Source: Flavobacterium ginsengisoli (GTDB taxonomy: Bacteria; Bacteroidota; Bacteroidia; Flavobacteriales; Flavobacteriaceae). Taken from it: a stretch of 64,000 nucleotides of DNA. Under the pieces are notes generated by a model. It did no database searches. It saw nothing but the letters and a program-made list of their open reading frames with translations, and was not told where the DNA came from. The position numbers and the translations under genes are program-made. This document shows positions 16,528 through 26,572 of this stretch, piece by piece. Position 1 is the first letter of the stretch, and the number at the start of each line of letters is the position of its first letter. The stretch lies in contig NZ_CP121110.1 in NCBI RefSeq assembly GCF_029625315.1, forward strand, positions 2,161,501 through 2,225,500, in the 5' to 3' direction.

Positions 16528-17503
16528 CTAAAAAGGCTGACATAATTTGATTTTTAATCACTTCCACAATACTACTCAACTCCAAACAATTCTGATGTGA
16601 CCACAATTTGCTCTCAATTTCATTATTCAAAATACAATTTTGGCATTCGATAATTTCATGAGAATATCCTTTTCCTAAAATTGGTAAAGTAAAAGTTGCT
16701 TCTTTTTCTTCATTTTTAAATAGAGAATAACCATCGGCAACAAACCATGGCGCATTCAACTCTATTCTTCCTTCTGTTCCAGAAATCACAGCTTTCATAT
16801 CAGATTCTGAAACTATAGAAGCATGTAAAACTGATTGCCCTGATTCGTATTGCAAAATCATTGAAGTCTGCAAATCAATATCGTTTTTATGTTTAACTGC
16901 TTTCGCCAAAATCTCTTTCGGATTCCCTAATATTATATAGGAGAGAAATAAAGGATAAACGCCAATATCAAATAATGCCCCACCTCCTAGTTCTTTATCA
17001 AAAAGTCTTTTGTTTTCTTTTTCACTTCCATGAAAGGCAAAATCGGCTTTTATATAATTTACTTTACCGATTGCTCCTTTATTGATTTTTTGCAAAACAT
17101 CTTGAACTGATGGAATAAATCGAGTCCAAAAAGCTTCCATAAAAAACGTATTGTGCTTTTTGGAAGCTTCAATCATTCTTTCGGCATCTTTGTAAGATAG
17201 CGCCATTGGCTTTTCGCATAAAACATGTTTTCCTTTCTCTAACGCTTTTATGGATAATTCGGCATGCGAATTATGAGGAGTTGCGATATACACAATCTCA
17301 ACTTCTGGATCTTCAAAAAGCAAATCATAAGAATTATACATTCTTAATGCATTGAATTTTCCGCCAAATTCCTCTGCTTTAGAAAAATCTCTAGAAGCAA
17401 CTGCTGTCAGTTCAGCATTTTCAATCAATAATAAATCTGATGCAAACTGACTTGCAATATTTCCCAATCCTACTATTCCCCACTTAATACTTCTATTTTT
17501 CAT
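16528..17503 (-). CDS. Gfo/Idh/MocA-family NAD(P)-dependent oxidoreductase
   Basis: A dinucleotide-binding domain starts at once with IKWGIVGLGNIAS (GxGxxA), followed by the family signature CEKPMALS and the catalytic-region phrase GGGALFDIGVYP. Members oxidise or reduce sugars, inositols or biliverdin-like substrates; the substrate is unknown here. I take the ATG at 17503 (MKNRSIKWG) because the 13 residues before it lie outside the fold. The visible frame continues to 16475 with an odd hydrophobic tail. Removing one base at 16536-16541 (GCTGAC read for GCTGC) gives a natural end, NQIMQPF, at 16528. Confidence 0.82.
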
Positions 17504-17818
17504 CCTTAAATTATAATCATCAAAATTGTTAAAATGATTCAAAAAAATCCTTTACAACCAACTATAGACGTTTTTTAAACAACAAATATCTATTATCCTA
17601 CAAAAAATAGCAATCAATTACCCCAAAAATTATCAAAATTGAGGGTAAGTGAAAAAAAAATGTTGTCAAATTGTAAATTTTAAGTTTGTTTTAAGAAATT
17701 CACGCAAAATGATAGGGGTTAAATTTTAAATTTAACAAAAATTAAACATGTAACCCTATTTTTTTAGGGGGTATTAAATGATTTTATACTTTTATAAAAA
17801 ATTTAAAACTAAATAACT

Positions 17819-19135
17819 ATGCGAAAAATTATTTTAAGTGTGATTCTTATCACGATTTTGGTACTAACCTTTATTTCAAATTTTATTATTGCAGACAACC
17901 CAATTCCTGCAGAAGCTGTAAAATTTGATACTGGAGATACTGCCTGGATGATCGTTGCAACTGCTTTTGTATTGTTAATGACACCTGGATTAGGATTTTT
18001 CTACGGAGGTATGGTAGGTAAGAAAAACGTAATTAGTACTATGCTTCAAAGTTTTATGGCAATGGTAATTGTTACTATTCTATGGACAGTTGTTGCTTTT
18101 GGATTGGCTTTTGGACCAACAATTGGTGGAATTATAGGAAACCCATCTCAGAATTTATTCTTTGCAGGAGTTGGAACTAACACAGCTTGGAGTCTTGCAC
18201 CAACAATTCCATTTATTTTATTCGCATTATTTCAGGCAAAATTCGCCATCATTACTCCTGCATTAATTACAGGTGCTTTTGCAGAACGTATTCGTTTCTG
18301 GGCTTATCTGTTATTCATGGTTTTATTCATTATCTTAATATATGCTCCTCTTGCTCATATGACATGGCACCCTGATGGAGTTTTCTTCAAAATGGGAGTT
18401 CTGGACTTCGCCGGAGGAACAGTAGTGCATATGAGCGCTGGATGGGCTGCTTTGGCTGGAGCTATGTTCTTAGGAAAAAGAAAAGTTCAAAAAGTTAATC
18501 CTGCTAGAATTACTTATGTATTATTAGGAACAGGTTTACTTTGGTTCGGATGGTTTGGTTTTAACGCTGGATCTGCTTTAGGAGCAAATGGTCTTGCTGC
18601 TCAAGCTTTAGGAACAACAACTGTTGCTGCCGCTGCCGCTGCTATGGCTTGGGTTTTCCTTGATAAAATTTTAGGACATAAATTATCTGCTCTAGGAGCT
18701 TGTATCGGAGCTGTTGTTGGTCTTGTTGCTATTACACCTGCTGCTGGTTTCGTAAGTATTCCTCACGCAATCTTCATTGGTTTATTCTCTGCAATTGTAA
18801 GTAATATCGTAGTAAGCAAATTCCCTAAAGGAAAAATCGATGATGCTCTTGATGTATTTGCTTGTCACGGTGTTGGTGGTATGGTAGGTATGCTTTTAAC
18901 TGGAGTTTTCGCTTCAAAAGCAGTTAATCCTGCAGTTGGAGATAATCAAGGTTTAATCTTCGGAACTCCAACATTGTTCATTAACCAATTAACTGCTTTA
19001 GTGATTGTTTCAATCTTTGCCTTTGTAGCTTCTTACGCTTTATTCTTCATTGTAAACAAAATTACTCCTCTAAGAGTTACTGAAGAAAAAGAAGAACTAG
19101 GATTAGACATCTCTCAACACGGAGAATTCTTATAA
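17819..19135 (+). CDS. amt: ammonium transporter (Amt family)
   Basis: This 438-residue inner-membrane channel has about 11 transmembrane helices after an N-terminal signal-like helix. Amt hallmarks are GLGFFYGGMVGKKN (35-48 region), AFAERIRF, DFAGGTVVHMSAGWAAL and DALDVFACHGVGGM, the last two carrying the conserved pore-histidine region. It imports ammonium for glutamine synthesis. No glnB/glnK gene lies beside it, unlike in many bacteria. It stands alone, with a 276-base upstream region and a terminator just after. Confidence 0.95.
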   Translation: MRKIILSVILITILVLTFISNFIIADNPIPAEAVKFDTGDTAWMIVATAFVLLMTPGLGFFYGGMVGKKNVISTMLQSFMAMVIVTILWTVVAFGLAFGPTIGGIIGNPSQNLFFAGVGTNTAWSLAPTIPFILFALFQAKFAIITPALITGAFAERIRFWAYLLFMVLFIILIYAPLAHMTWHPDGVFFKMGVLDFAGGTVVHMSAGWAALAGAMFLGKRKVQKVNPARITYVLLGTGLLWFGWFGFNAGSALGANGLAAQALGTTTVAAAAAAMAWVFLDKILGHKLSALGACIGAVVGLVAITPAAGFVSIPHAIFIGLFSAIVSNIVVSKFPKGKIDDALDVFACHGVGGMVGMLLTGVFASKAVNPAVGDNQGLIFGTPTLFINQLTALVIVSIFAFVASYALFFIVNKITPLRVTEEKEELGLDISQHGEFL

Positions 19136-19170
19136 AAATAAATTCCCTTTCTCACATTACTTGATAAATA

Positions 19171-19206
19171 AAAAAGCACTCTAAATTTGACTTAGAGTGC
19201 TTTTTG
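19171..19206 (+). terminator. terminator after amt
   Basis: AAAAAGCACTCTAA and TTAGAGTGCTTTTT pair perfectly around a 7-base loop and end in a T-run. Confidence 0.85.
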
Positions 19207-19259
19207 CTTTTTGAATTAAAATCAAACCTTTTTATTTTTATATATTACTTTTTTTTTGA

Positions 19260-19484
19260 TTAAAACGAAAGAGAGACAATGAACGAGAAAAAATAAACGA
19301 GACATAATATGCATAAAAAGATAATTATTAACCAAGATCTAAAAATCTCAGACTTTGTAATCGATTCATCATCTCCTTTTTCTCGACGTGTCTTTACATT
19401 ATCTTTACTAGCTAAATACCATAAAAACGCAACTAACGCAAATGCTCCACTTATTATTAAATCTAAAAAAATAGAAAACTTCAT
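19260..19484 (-). CDS. small two-helix membrane protein, unknown
   Basis: This 74-residue protein has hydrophobic segments at about 3-22 and 51-71 around a charged middle (KDNVKTRREKGDDES). Its start codon overlaps the dsbD stop codon by one base (TAATG), the same coupling seen between tilS and dsbD, which argues that it is real and co-translated. No family is recognised. Its place in the operon suggests a role near the DsbD membrane complex, but that is only context. Confidence 0.6.
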   Translation of the reverse strand: MKFSIFLDLIISGAFALVAFLWYLASKDNVKTRREKGDDESITKSEIFRSWLIIIFLCILCLVYFFSFIVSLSF

Positions 19485-21566
19485 TATTTAAAATTAGCAA
19501 TTCCTTCTTTTAGCCATTCTAAATATTCGTCAGCGTTTACGTAGCTAATTGTCGGTTTAGAAGTATTCATATTTTTTCCTTCCAAATCTGTAATAACATA
19601 TAAAGGCTGTGTATTGGTTTTATATTTTGAGATCATAAAATCTGTCCATTTATCTCCAACTGTAATAATTTTATCTCCAGCGGCAGTTGTAAATTGCTCT
19701 TCTTTTGGCAATTCACGTTTATCATCAACATAAAGAGAAATTAAAACCACATCATTTTTTAGAATTGGTAAAATTGCAGGTTCAGACCAAACGTTATTTT
19801 CCATTTTTCTACAGTTTACACAAGCGTACCCTGTAAAATCTAACATGATTGGTTTGTTGATTTGCTTTGCATAAGCTAAACCATCTTCGTAATCGTGGAA
19901 AACCATAATTCCGTGCGGACCTAATTCTGCTCCTTCAGGCAAACCTTTTCCTGCTTCTGAAGAAACTGCTCCATTTCCTGATCCTCCAACTCCAAACGGA
20001 CTTTCACTATATTGCGGAGGAGGCGGGAATGCACTAATTAACTTTAAAGGTGCTCCCCAAAGTCCAGGAATTAAATACATTGTAAATACTAAAGTTAGTA
20101 ATCCTAAATACAATCGTCCAACAGAAATATGGTGTGTTGGACTATCATGAGGCAATGTAATTTTTCCGAATAAATATAAGGTCAAAGCTCCAAAAATAGC
20201 AATCCAGATTGCGATGAAAACTTCTCTTTCTAAGAAATGTAATTGTAAAACCAAATCTGCATTTGATAAGAATTTAAATGCTAATGCTAATTCTAAAAAC
20301 CCTAAAACAACTTTTACCGTATTTAACCATCCTCCAGATTTTGGTAACGAATTTAACCAACCTGGGAACATGGCAAATAACATAAACGGAAGTGCTAATG
20401 CCAATGAAAAACCTAACATTCCAACAATTGGAGCAATTCCTCCGTTTGATGCCGCTTCAACTAATAAAGTTCCAACAATTGGCCCTGTACAAGAAAATGA
20501 CACAATTGCCAAAGCCAGAGCCATAAATAATATTCCGATTAAACCGCCTTTATCAGCTTGTTGATCTGCTTTGTTTGCCCATGAATTAGGAAGCATGATT
20601 TCGAAAGCTCCCAAAAATGAAGTAGCAAAAATGATTAAGATAACGAAGAAAATCAAGTTAAACCAAACATCTGTAGACAAAGCGTTTAAGGCATCTGCAC
20701 CAAATATTTTAGTTACAATAAGACCTAAAATTACATAAATAGCAATAATAGAAAATCCGTAGATAATCGCATTTCTAATTCCTTTTGCACGGCTTTTACT
20801 TTGTTTAGTAAAGAAACTCACTGTCATCGGGATCATCGGGAAAACGCAAGGGGTCAACAATGCCGCAAATCCTGATAAAAAAGCAATGAAAAAGATTGAA
20901 AACAAACTTCTTGCAGGCGCTGGCGCAGGAATTTCTTCTTCAGCGAGCTTCTGCTGTCTTTTCAACTTTTGGCTGAACTGTTTCTTCTTTTTTAACAGTA
21001 TCAATAGCCAATCCAACCACTTTGGTTTCATCAGCTTTAGCTTCAGTTACAACTGGAATTTCATCTATTTTAAAAGTCGAAGGCACTGCAATCGAGAATT
21101 TCTTGTTCGAATTGATACATACTTCTTTACAAACCTGAAAATCAAAATCTACATCGACCGTTTTTAAGTTCGGGTTTGTGATTTTTATTTCTTGCTCAAT
21201 GTGTGCTTTCCCTTCAAAGAAAGTTTCATCTACACCAAAAACATCATTATAAGCTGTTCTGGTTTTACCTTCTTTAGCTTTTCCAACTAGTTCGTAATTT
21301 CCTTTTTGATTTTTAAAAGTTATTTCTAATGCCAAAGGTCCGCCGTCTGGAGTAAATTGCGAATACATATGCCAGTCTTTTTCGATTGTTCCATCAAAAA
21401 TTAAAACTGCATTGTTTCCTTTTTTCTCAATTTTAGAAGTCCATTTTACGGGTTCTAATATTTGTGCATTACCTTTTGCAAAAGCAAAGAAAAACACGAA
21501 CAGTAAAATGGTTTTAGTCCAAATATTTTTTGACAAATTTGTCTGAAGATTTCGAGTAAAGTTCAT
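19484..21566 (-). CDS. dsbD: thiol:disulfide interchange protein DsbD (frame broken once)
   Basis: Two frames together make a DsbD of about 693 residues. The N-terminal periplasmic domain (signal peptide, then a fold with CKEVCINSNKKF, the redox cysteine pair) is followed by a central CcdA/DsbD transmembrane domain with TPCVFPMIPMTVSFF and about eight helices. A C-terminal thioredoxin-like domain has GYACVNCRKM. The protein carries electrons from cytoplasmic thioredoxin to periplasmic thiols and cytochrome maturation. The break is at 20943-20948 (GCGAGC read for GCAGC). The start codon overlaps the tilS stop by one base. Confidence 0.9.
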
Positions 21567-22877
21567 TATTGTAATTCTATTTTTAGTATTTGATTTGTGG
21601 TTTTCTCTATTTTAAAACGTTCGTCCTGTCTTATTCCAACAACCCAGACGATTTCATTTTCAGAACATAAAATCCAAGTTTTTTCTTTTTCAATTAATGA
21701 TAATTTTTCGTCTTTAAAAAGCTTGCTAACTTTTTTAGATTTTCCTCTCATTCCAAAAGGCTGAAAAACATCTCCTTCTTTCCATTTACGTAAAATCAAA
21801 GGAAAGCGGATTTTATCGGAATCGACAAATATAACCTTATTTGAACCGAATGTTGTGTGACCAACGTTACAAAGACTCATTTTTAAGGGAAAATTAACTT
21901 CTGTCTCGTTTTCGCCAATTTCATATTCGCTTTCTTCTGGCATTTCAGAAAATGGACTTAAGATGAGCGTTTCTCTATTTTTTAGCAATCTAAATTCCTC
22001 CGAAAGAACTTGTTTTCCTGATTGTCCTTCAACTAAATCATAAATATCATTCCATGCTGTAAAACCAAATTCATTAAGCCATTGATACAGATACGATTTA
22101 TAATTCGGAAGTTTTTTTAGCTGATTTAAATCGAAATGAATGTCATCACCTGCTTCTTTTGCAACTTGTTGATAAATCATGATCGACGCATCTTCAACCA
22201 TTTCTTTTGACTCTTGAAGAAATGACTGTGTCTTCTGAAAAGCATCTAAGAAATTAGGATTAATTTCTTTTAAAATCGGAACCAAATTATGACGGATTTT
22301 ATTTCGCAAATATTTAGTAGAAGCATTACTGCTGTCTTCACGCCATTCTATCTTATTCTCTTCTGCATATTTCAAAATTTCTTCTCTAGAAAAAGGCAGA
22401 AGCGGACGAATAATTTTATCGTTTTGTTCTGGAATTCCAGTTAAACCTTCTAATCCTGTTCCGCGAGTTAAATTGATAATAAAAGTTTCCAAATTATCAT
22501 CGGCATGATGTGCTGTGAGAATATAATCGAAGTTTTCTTTTTCCAAAAGTTCATAAAACCAACTGTAGCGAAGTTCTCTTGCGAGCAACTTGAGTTGATA
22601 ATTTATAATCTTTCGCAAAAGCTTCAGTATCAAAATGAGTGGTAAAAATCGAGATATTATTCTGATCGCAATAGTTTTGAATAAATTCCTGATCTCCAAA
22701 ACTTTCCAATCCGCGAAGTTGAAAATTGCAATGTAAAACAGCAATCTCAAAAGGCATTTTACTTAATAAATGTAATAAAACCATACTGTCTAACCCGCCA
22801 CTCACAGCCAAAAAAAGCTTTTTCTGTGCTAAAAAGGGAAACCTTGAAACGATATGATTTTGAAATTTTGAAAACAT
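21566..22877 (-). CDS. tilS: tRNA(Ile)-lysidine synthase TilS (frame broken once)
   Basis: The PP-loop SGGLDSM opens the N-terminal ATPase domain. HADDNLETFIINLTRGTGLEGLTGI is the diagnostic TilS stretch, and the C-terminal domain has FPLILRKWKEGDVFQPFGMRG. The enzyme makes lysidine at the wobble position of the AUA-reading tRNA-Ile and is essential in most bacteria. The frame switches at 22581-22586 (GCGAGC for GCAGC); the corrected protein is about 436 residues. Because the gene is normally essential, this break strongly favours a sequence error. I take the ATG at 22877 (MFSKFQNHI). Confidence 0.92.
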
Positions 22878-22994
22878 CTGATAAAAGTAAAAAATTAAAT
22901 TCGATCTATTTTTAAACGAAATGTTAAGCGAATATATTTTTGCTACGAATTCCACGAATTCCACAAATTTTTTTTTGCTAAATTCTATAAAATA

Positions 22995-23055
22995 GCCACA
23001 GATTAAAAGGATTAAAATGATTAAAAAATCTGTGCGAATCTTTTTAATCTGTGGC
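22995..23055. repeat. intergenic inverted repeat, CCACAGATT family
   Basis: GCCACAGATTAAAAGGATT at one end is mirrored by TTTTTAATCTGTGGC at the other. Related copies occur at 39907-40087 and 48158-48352. Just outside are CCACGAATT-type words that form another recurrent repeat. Confidence 0.75.
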
Positions 23056-23103
23056 AAAAAAAAATAATTCGTGCAAATTTGTGCAATTGGTGGCGAATAA
23101 AAA

Positions 23104-24366
23104 TTACTGCAAAACTTCGTGCATTGCTTTTGCCTTTAGCAAACATTCTTCGTATTCTTTTTCTGGAACTGAAAGCGATGTTATGGCGCTTCCAACCGAA
23201 AATGAAACATATTTATTTTCTTGATTGTATAAAATACTTCTGATTACAACATTAAAATCAAAATCGCCAACAGGTGTAAAATAGCCAACTGCGCCACTGT
23301 ATAATCCTCTTTTGGTTTCTTCTAGATTCTCCACAATTTCCATTACAGAAATCTTTGGCGCACCTGTCATACTTCCCATCGGAAAGGTTGTTTTTAAGAC
23401 GTCTACCGGAGAATATTGCAAATCTAATCTTGAAGTAATTGTAGAAATCATTTGGTGCACTTGCAGAAAAGAATAGATTCCGCAGAGTTCTTCAACCACA
23501 ACCGAACCTTTTTGTGCTGTATGCGATAAATCATTTCGAACCAAATCAGTTATCATGATATTTTCTGCTCGTTCTTTGGCATCTGAAACTAAAATATTTT
23601 TCGACTTTTCATCTTCAATTGGATCAGAAAAACGTTTAGAAGTTCCTTTTATTGGCTGAGAAATGATCTTATCTCCTTCTTTTTTTAAATAGCGTTCTGG
23701 CGATGCAGAAAGCAGATAGTTTTTATAGTTTTTAAAGAAAACCGAAAAAGGCGGTTGTGAAATCTCATTAAGCTTCTGAAATTTTTCTAACGGATTAATA
23801 ACTGCATTTTCAGCATAAAATTCCATGCAGAAATTCGCTTCATACATATCTCCAACATGTATATGTTCCAGCATTTTATTCACTTTCTGAACATATAATT
23901 CTTTAGAAATACGTTGTTGAATATTTAGCTTTTCCTTACTTTCAACTTTCGACTTTCGACTTTCGACTATTTCATTAAAATCCTCTTCAAGTTCGTCATC
24001 GCAAAACATTAAATATTGTATTTCAAGTTCATTTCCTCTCAGAATAAAAATCTTTTTAGGCTGAAAGAAAAACAAATCAGGAAAATGCAAACCATCAAAA
24101 TTGCTCGATTGAAGTTTTTCGACATCATTCTTTAAATCATAAGAAAGGTATCCAAAAAGCCAGTCTTTTGTATTTTGCTGATATTGTTTTAAATCTTCAA
24201 AAGCATTGTAATAATCTGTTTGTAAAGAAGTAAATGCATCTACTGCCAATATGCAGTCAAAATTGGAATACTGCTGCGGATAAGAATTGCTGTCTAAAAA
24301 AACGACTTCGCGAAATTGCTGCGCCCAACTTAAAAGCTCGCTCTTTAAACAGTTTTGGATTAGCAA
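23104..24366 (-). CDS. pabB: aminodeoxychorismate synthase component I / anthranilate synthase-like (PabB)
   Basis: This 420-residue chorismate-binding enzyme has QPIKGTSKR, DLVRNDLSHTA, FPMGSMTGAPK and a final GSAITSLSVPEKEYEEC segment, the signature blocks of the PabB/TrpE family. No glutamine-amidotransferase gene is next to it and no trp operon surrounds it, so PabB (folate pathway) is the better name. A 7-base repeat (ACTTTCG, three times at 23945-23965) encodes the VESRKSKVESKEK linker near residue 135 and looks like an intergenic repeat carried inside the gene without breaking the frame. Confidence 0.85.
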   Translation of the reverse strand: MLIQNCLKSELLSWAQQFREVVFLDSNSYPQQYSNFDCILAVDAFTSLQTDYYNAFEDLKQYQQNTKDWLFGYLSYDLKNDVEKLQSSNFDGLHFPDLFFFQPKKIFILRGNELEIQYLMFCDDELEEDFNEIVESRKSKVESKEKLNIQQRISKELYVQKVNKMLEHIHVGDMYEANFCMEFYAENAVINPLEKFQKLNEISQPPFSVFFKNYKNYLLSASPERYLKKEGDKIISQPIKGTSKRFSDPIEDEKSKNILVSDAKERAENIMITDLVRNDLSHTAQKGSVVVEELCGIYSFLQVHQMISTITSRLDLQYSPVDVLKTTFPMGSMTGAPKISVMEIVENLEETKRGLYSGAVGYFTPVGDFDFNVVIRSILYNQENKYVSFSVGSAITSLSVPEKEYEECLLKAKAMHEVLQ

Positions 24367-24692
24367 TATTTTTATGAATGGAAACTCTCAAAAATGGTAA
24401 TTTTAAAGGTCAAAATTACGACAAAATTCTGTCATTAGCGGAAAGCGAAAAAAATAATCTAACGATTTGAATTACATTACAAAACTGTTAAGAAGACATT
24501 TATTTTATAAGAAAAAATTCGTTATATTTGATATACAATTAGATTAATCCCAAAACAGCCCTAATTTGATTGTAAAATCCTTAAAAAAGAATCTCAAAAA
24601 AAAATAATCTGCGATTCTATTTTGAGCTTTTAGACTGCATCTTTTCCAATGACTTAATTATATTTTTTAACCCTAAAAAAATCCTAAGTATT
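24367..24692 (+). promoter_or_regulatory. leader region of the DoxX-like gene with a -7 box
   Basis: TATATTTG at 24533-24540 matches the Bacteroidota -7 element. If used, the transcript would have a leader of about 145 bases. Within it CTCAAAA can pair with TTTTGAG upstream of a short T stretch. No riboswitch is recognised. Confidence 0.4.
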
Positions 24693-25067
24693 ATGAAAAT
24701 TGCCACAATTATTGTCCGTGTTTTAATTGGCCTTTTGTTGCTTTTTGCCTCTATCAGTTATTTTTTCCATCTAATGCCTGAGCCAGAAACTACAGGAGAT
24801 TTTAAAGCCTTTAATGTTGGTTTAATGGCTTCTACGTATTTAATGCCTCTAGCAAAATCTATCGAATTACTATGCGGAATTGCATTTGTAACTGGGCGTT
24901 ATGTAACTTTAGCAAACATTTTGATCTTACCAATTACGGTAAATATTTTGTTTATCAATTATTTCCTAACACCTAACGGTCTGCCAATTGCAGCGCTACT
25001 TTTTCTAGGAAATTTATTTTTGATTTACAGATACTGGGATAATTATAAAAGTGTTTTTACTGCGTAA
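24693..25067 (+). CDS. DoxX-like four-helix membrane protein
   Basis: This 124-residue protein has four hydrophobic segments (about 3-23, 46-66, 70-90, 98-118). It has the DoxX-type layout with RVLIGLLLLFASISYF at the N-terminus and MPLAKSIELLCGIAFVTGRY before the third helix. It is an inner-membrane protein; DoxX relatives are tied to thiosulfate metabolism or redox stress, but no specific role can be assigned. It is a single gene ending at a bidirectional terminator. Confidence 0.75.
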   Translation: MKIATIIVRVLIGLLLLFASISYFFHLMPEPETTGDFKAFNVGLMASTYLMPLAKSIELLCGIAFVTGRYVTLANILILPITVNILFINYFLTPNGLPIAALLFLGNLFLIYRYWDNYKSVFTA

Positions 25068-25086
25068 ATCATTTTTAAATAAAAAC

Positions 25087-25123
25087 AAAAAAGCCTGTCA
25101 AATTTTATCCGACAGGCTTTTTT
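25087..25123. terminator. bidirectional terminator, DoxX-like and lipocalin genes
   Basis: AAAAAAGCCTGTC and GACAGGCTTTTTT pair over an 11-base loop between convergent genes. Confidence 0.88.
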
Positions 25124-25126
25124 GTT

Positions 25127-25669
25127 TTAATTCATCTTATCGTGTTTCACCCAAACTAAATCGGTTACTTTATATCCAATTTCCTGAGCTTTGATAAGAA
25201 AATCTGCTTTGATACTTTCAGGAATTGTTTTTTCTCTAGAAAGTATCCACATGTATTTTAAACTTTCTCCAGCCACAAGCGCGTATTTATAATCTGTATC
25301 GATTGCTACGACATTGTAACCAGAATAAAAAGGACCAAAAAATGAGACTTTCAGCATACCAATATTGTCCTTTTTGACAAATTTAGCTTTCCCGACACTT
25401 CGTTCCCATTTGTCTTTTTTGACATCATAGCCCTTATTATCGACTTTTATTGTATTATCCTCGTTTAAAGAATATTCGGCAGTTACATTGTTCAAATCTC
25501 TTTCCCATTTGTAATCTAATCTGGCAATTTCATACCATTTTCCGAGATATTTTTTGCTGTCAAAGTTTGTTACAGCTTTTGCATTTTTTGGAATTCCGCC
25601 TCCACAAGAGTACAATGCGATTCCTATTCCTGCTCCAATTAGAATTGGAGCGATATATTTACTTTTCAT
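25127..25669 (-). CDS. outer-membrane lipocalin (Blc-like)
   Basis: This 180-residue protein has a lipobox-like N-terminus (IALYSCGGG, Cys22) and the lipocalin start motif FDSKKYLGKWYEIARLDYKWE. GMLKVSFFGPFYSGYNVVAID and YALVAGESLKYMWILSREKTI follow as the typical Blc blocks. Blc proteins bind lysophospholipids or fatty acids at the outer membrane under envelope stress. It is a single gene. Confidence 0.88.
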   Translation of the reverse strand: MKSKYIAPILIGAGIGIALYSCGGGIPKNAKAVTNFDSKKYLGKWYEIARLDYKWERDLNNVTAEYSLNEDNTIKVDNKGYDVKKDKWERSVGKAKFVKKDNIGMLKVSFFGPFYSGYNVVAIDTDYKYALVAGESLKYMWILSREKTIPESIKADFLIKAQEIGYKVTDLVWVKHDKMN

Positions 25670-25849
25670 AGCACTATCTTTTTAATAATCATAAAGATAG
25701 TTCCATAAATACACATCTAATTTACAAAATTTTTGTTCAAGTTTACATTTTTAAGAAGCAAAAAAAGCAACAGGATTCGAAATTTTTAAAAAGATCCCGT
25801 TACATGAGCTACAAAGCATTAAATTTGAACGACAATCAATAACACAAAA

Positions 25850-26502
25850 ATGAGAATCCATTTATTACTATTTTTTATTTTATTTTCTTTTACCTGCCAA
25901 TCTCAAACTATACAAACAGTAGATTCTTTAAATAACGAAATATGCAAGTCATTAATTCAAAATAGAATTTTAAACGATGAGATAAGACTTAATAGCATTA
26001 ACAAATCTCATGTAATGCCTTTTTTGGCAAAATTTAAAGATACGATAGCGCAACGGGAAGCCTTTGAAAAAATGATCTATCGCCTGCAAAAAAACTGTAA
26101 TGAATTTAATGCAATTTTCCCTAAAGACTCTACACAAAATGGATGGGGAATGCAAAATGAAAAACCTTTGGATCACATTTCAAAAGAACAATGCAATAGT
26201 TTTGACGAATGTAAAAAATTCTATTATTGGGAGGAAAGAGAAAAAAAGTAGAAGTTACTATAAATGGAAATTTTTGGATAGAAAAATTTAGCGACAACAC
26301 GTTTTCTAAACTTTTCTATAAAAAAAGAGGCAATTGTGAATTTGAACTTGAATTTATTGAAAGTAACAATTTGTCACGAAAAAACCTAAGTGTAAAGGGC
26401 GATAAATATCGATATAAAATTTATGATGAAGCAAAAAACGTTTACAGTGTTTATTCCAAAAACAAAGAAACTTATTATACTTTCAAATTAATTAAAGAAT
26501 AA
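25850..26502 (+). CDS. secreted protein of unknown function, frame broken in an A-run
   Basis: The first frame encodes a signal peptide (about 1-18, FSFTCQSQT) and 133 residues ending EREKK. A second frame from 26227 runs to 26502 with a beta-rich sequence (VEVTINGNFWIEKF ... YTFKLIKE). Adding one A to the A-run at about 26242-26248 joins them into some 217 residues. The family is unknown. The Cys at about 17 lies near the expected cleavage site, so a lipoprotein is possible. Confidence 0.55.
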
Positions 26503-26534
26503 AAAAACCGTCAGAGTAAATTCTGACGGTTTTT
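26503..26534. terminator. bidirectional terminator before lpdA
   Basis: AAAAACCGTCAGA and TCTGACGGTTTTT form a 13-bp stem around a 6-base loop between convergent genes. Confidence 0.9.
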
Positions 26535-26572
26535 CTTTATTGTTTAACGTAAAAAATTATACGTGTAAAGCT

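Noticed and set aside
17543..17818. A GlnK or nitrogen-regulatory site upstream of amt
   Set aside because: The region is AT-rich with a weak -7-like word only; no recognisable operator or small gene is present.
20214..21167. Plus-strand open frames opposite dsbD
   Set aside because: They are antisense shadows of the DsbD coding sequence, rich in unusual residue runs, with no family resemblance.
23940..23970. CRISPR array or other spacer-repeat locus
   Set aside because: The units are only 7 bases and directly adjacent, with no spacers. No CRISPR-like array was seen anywhere in the window.
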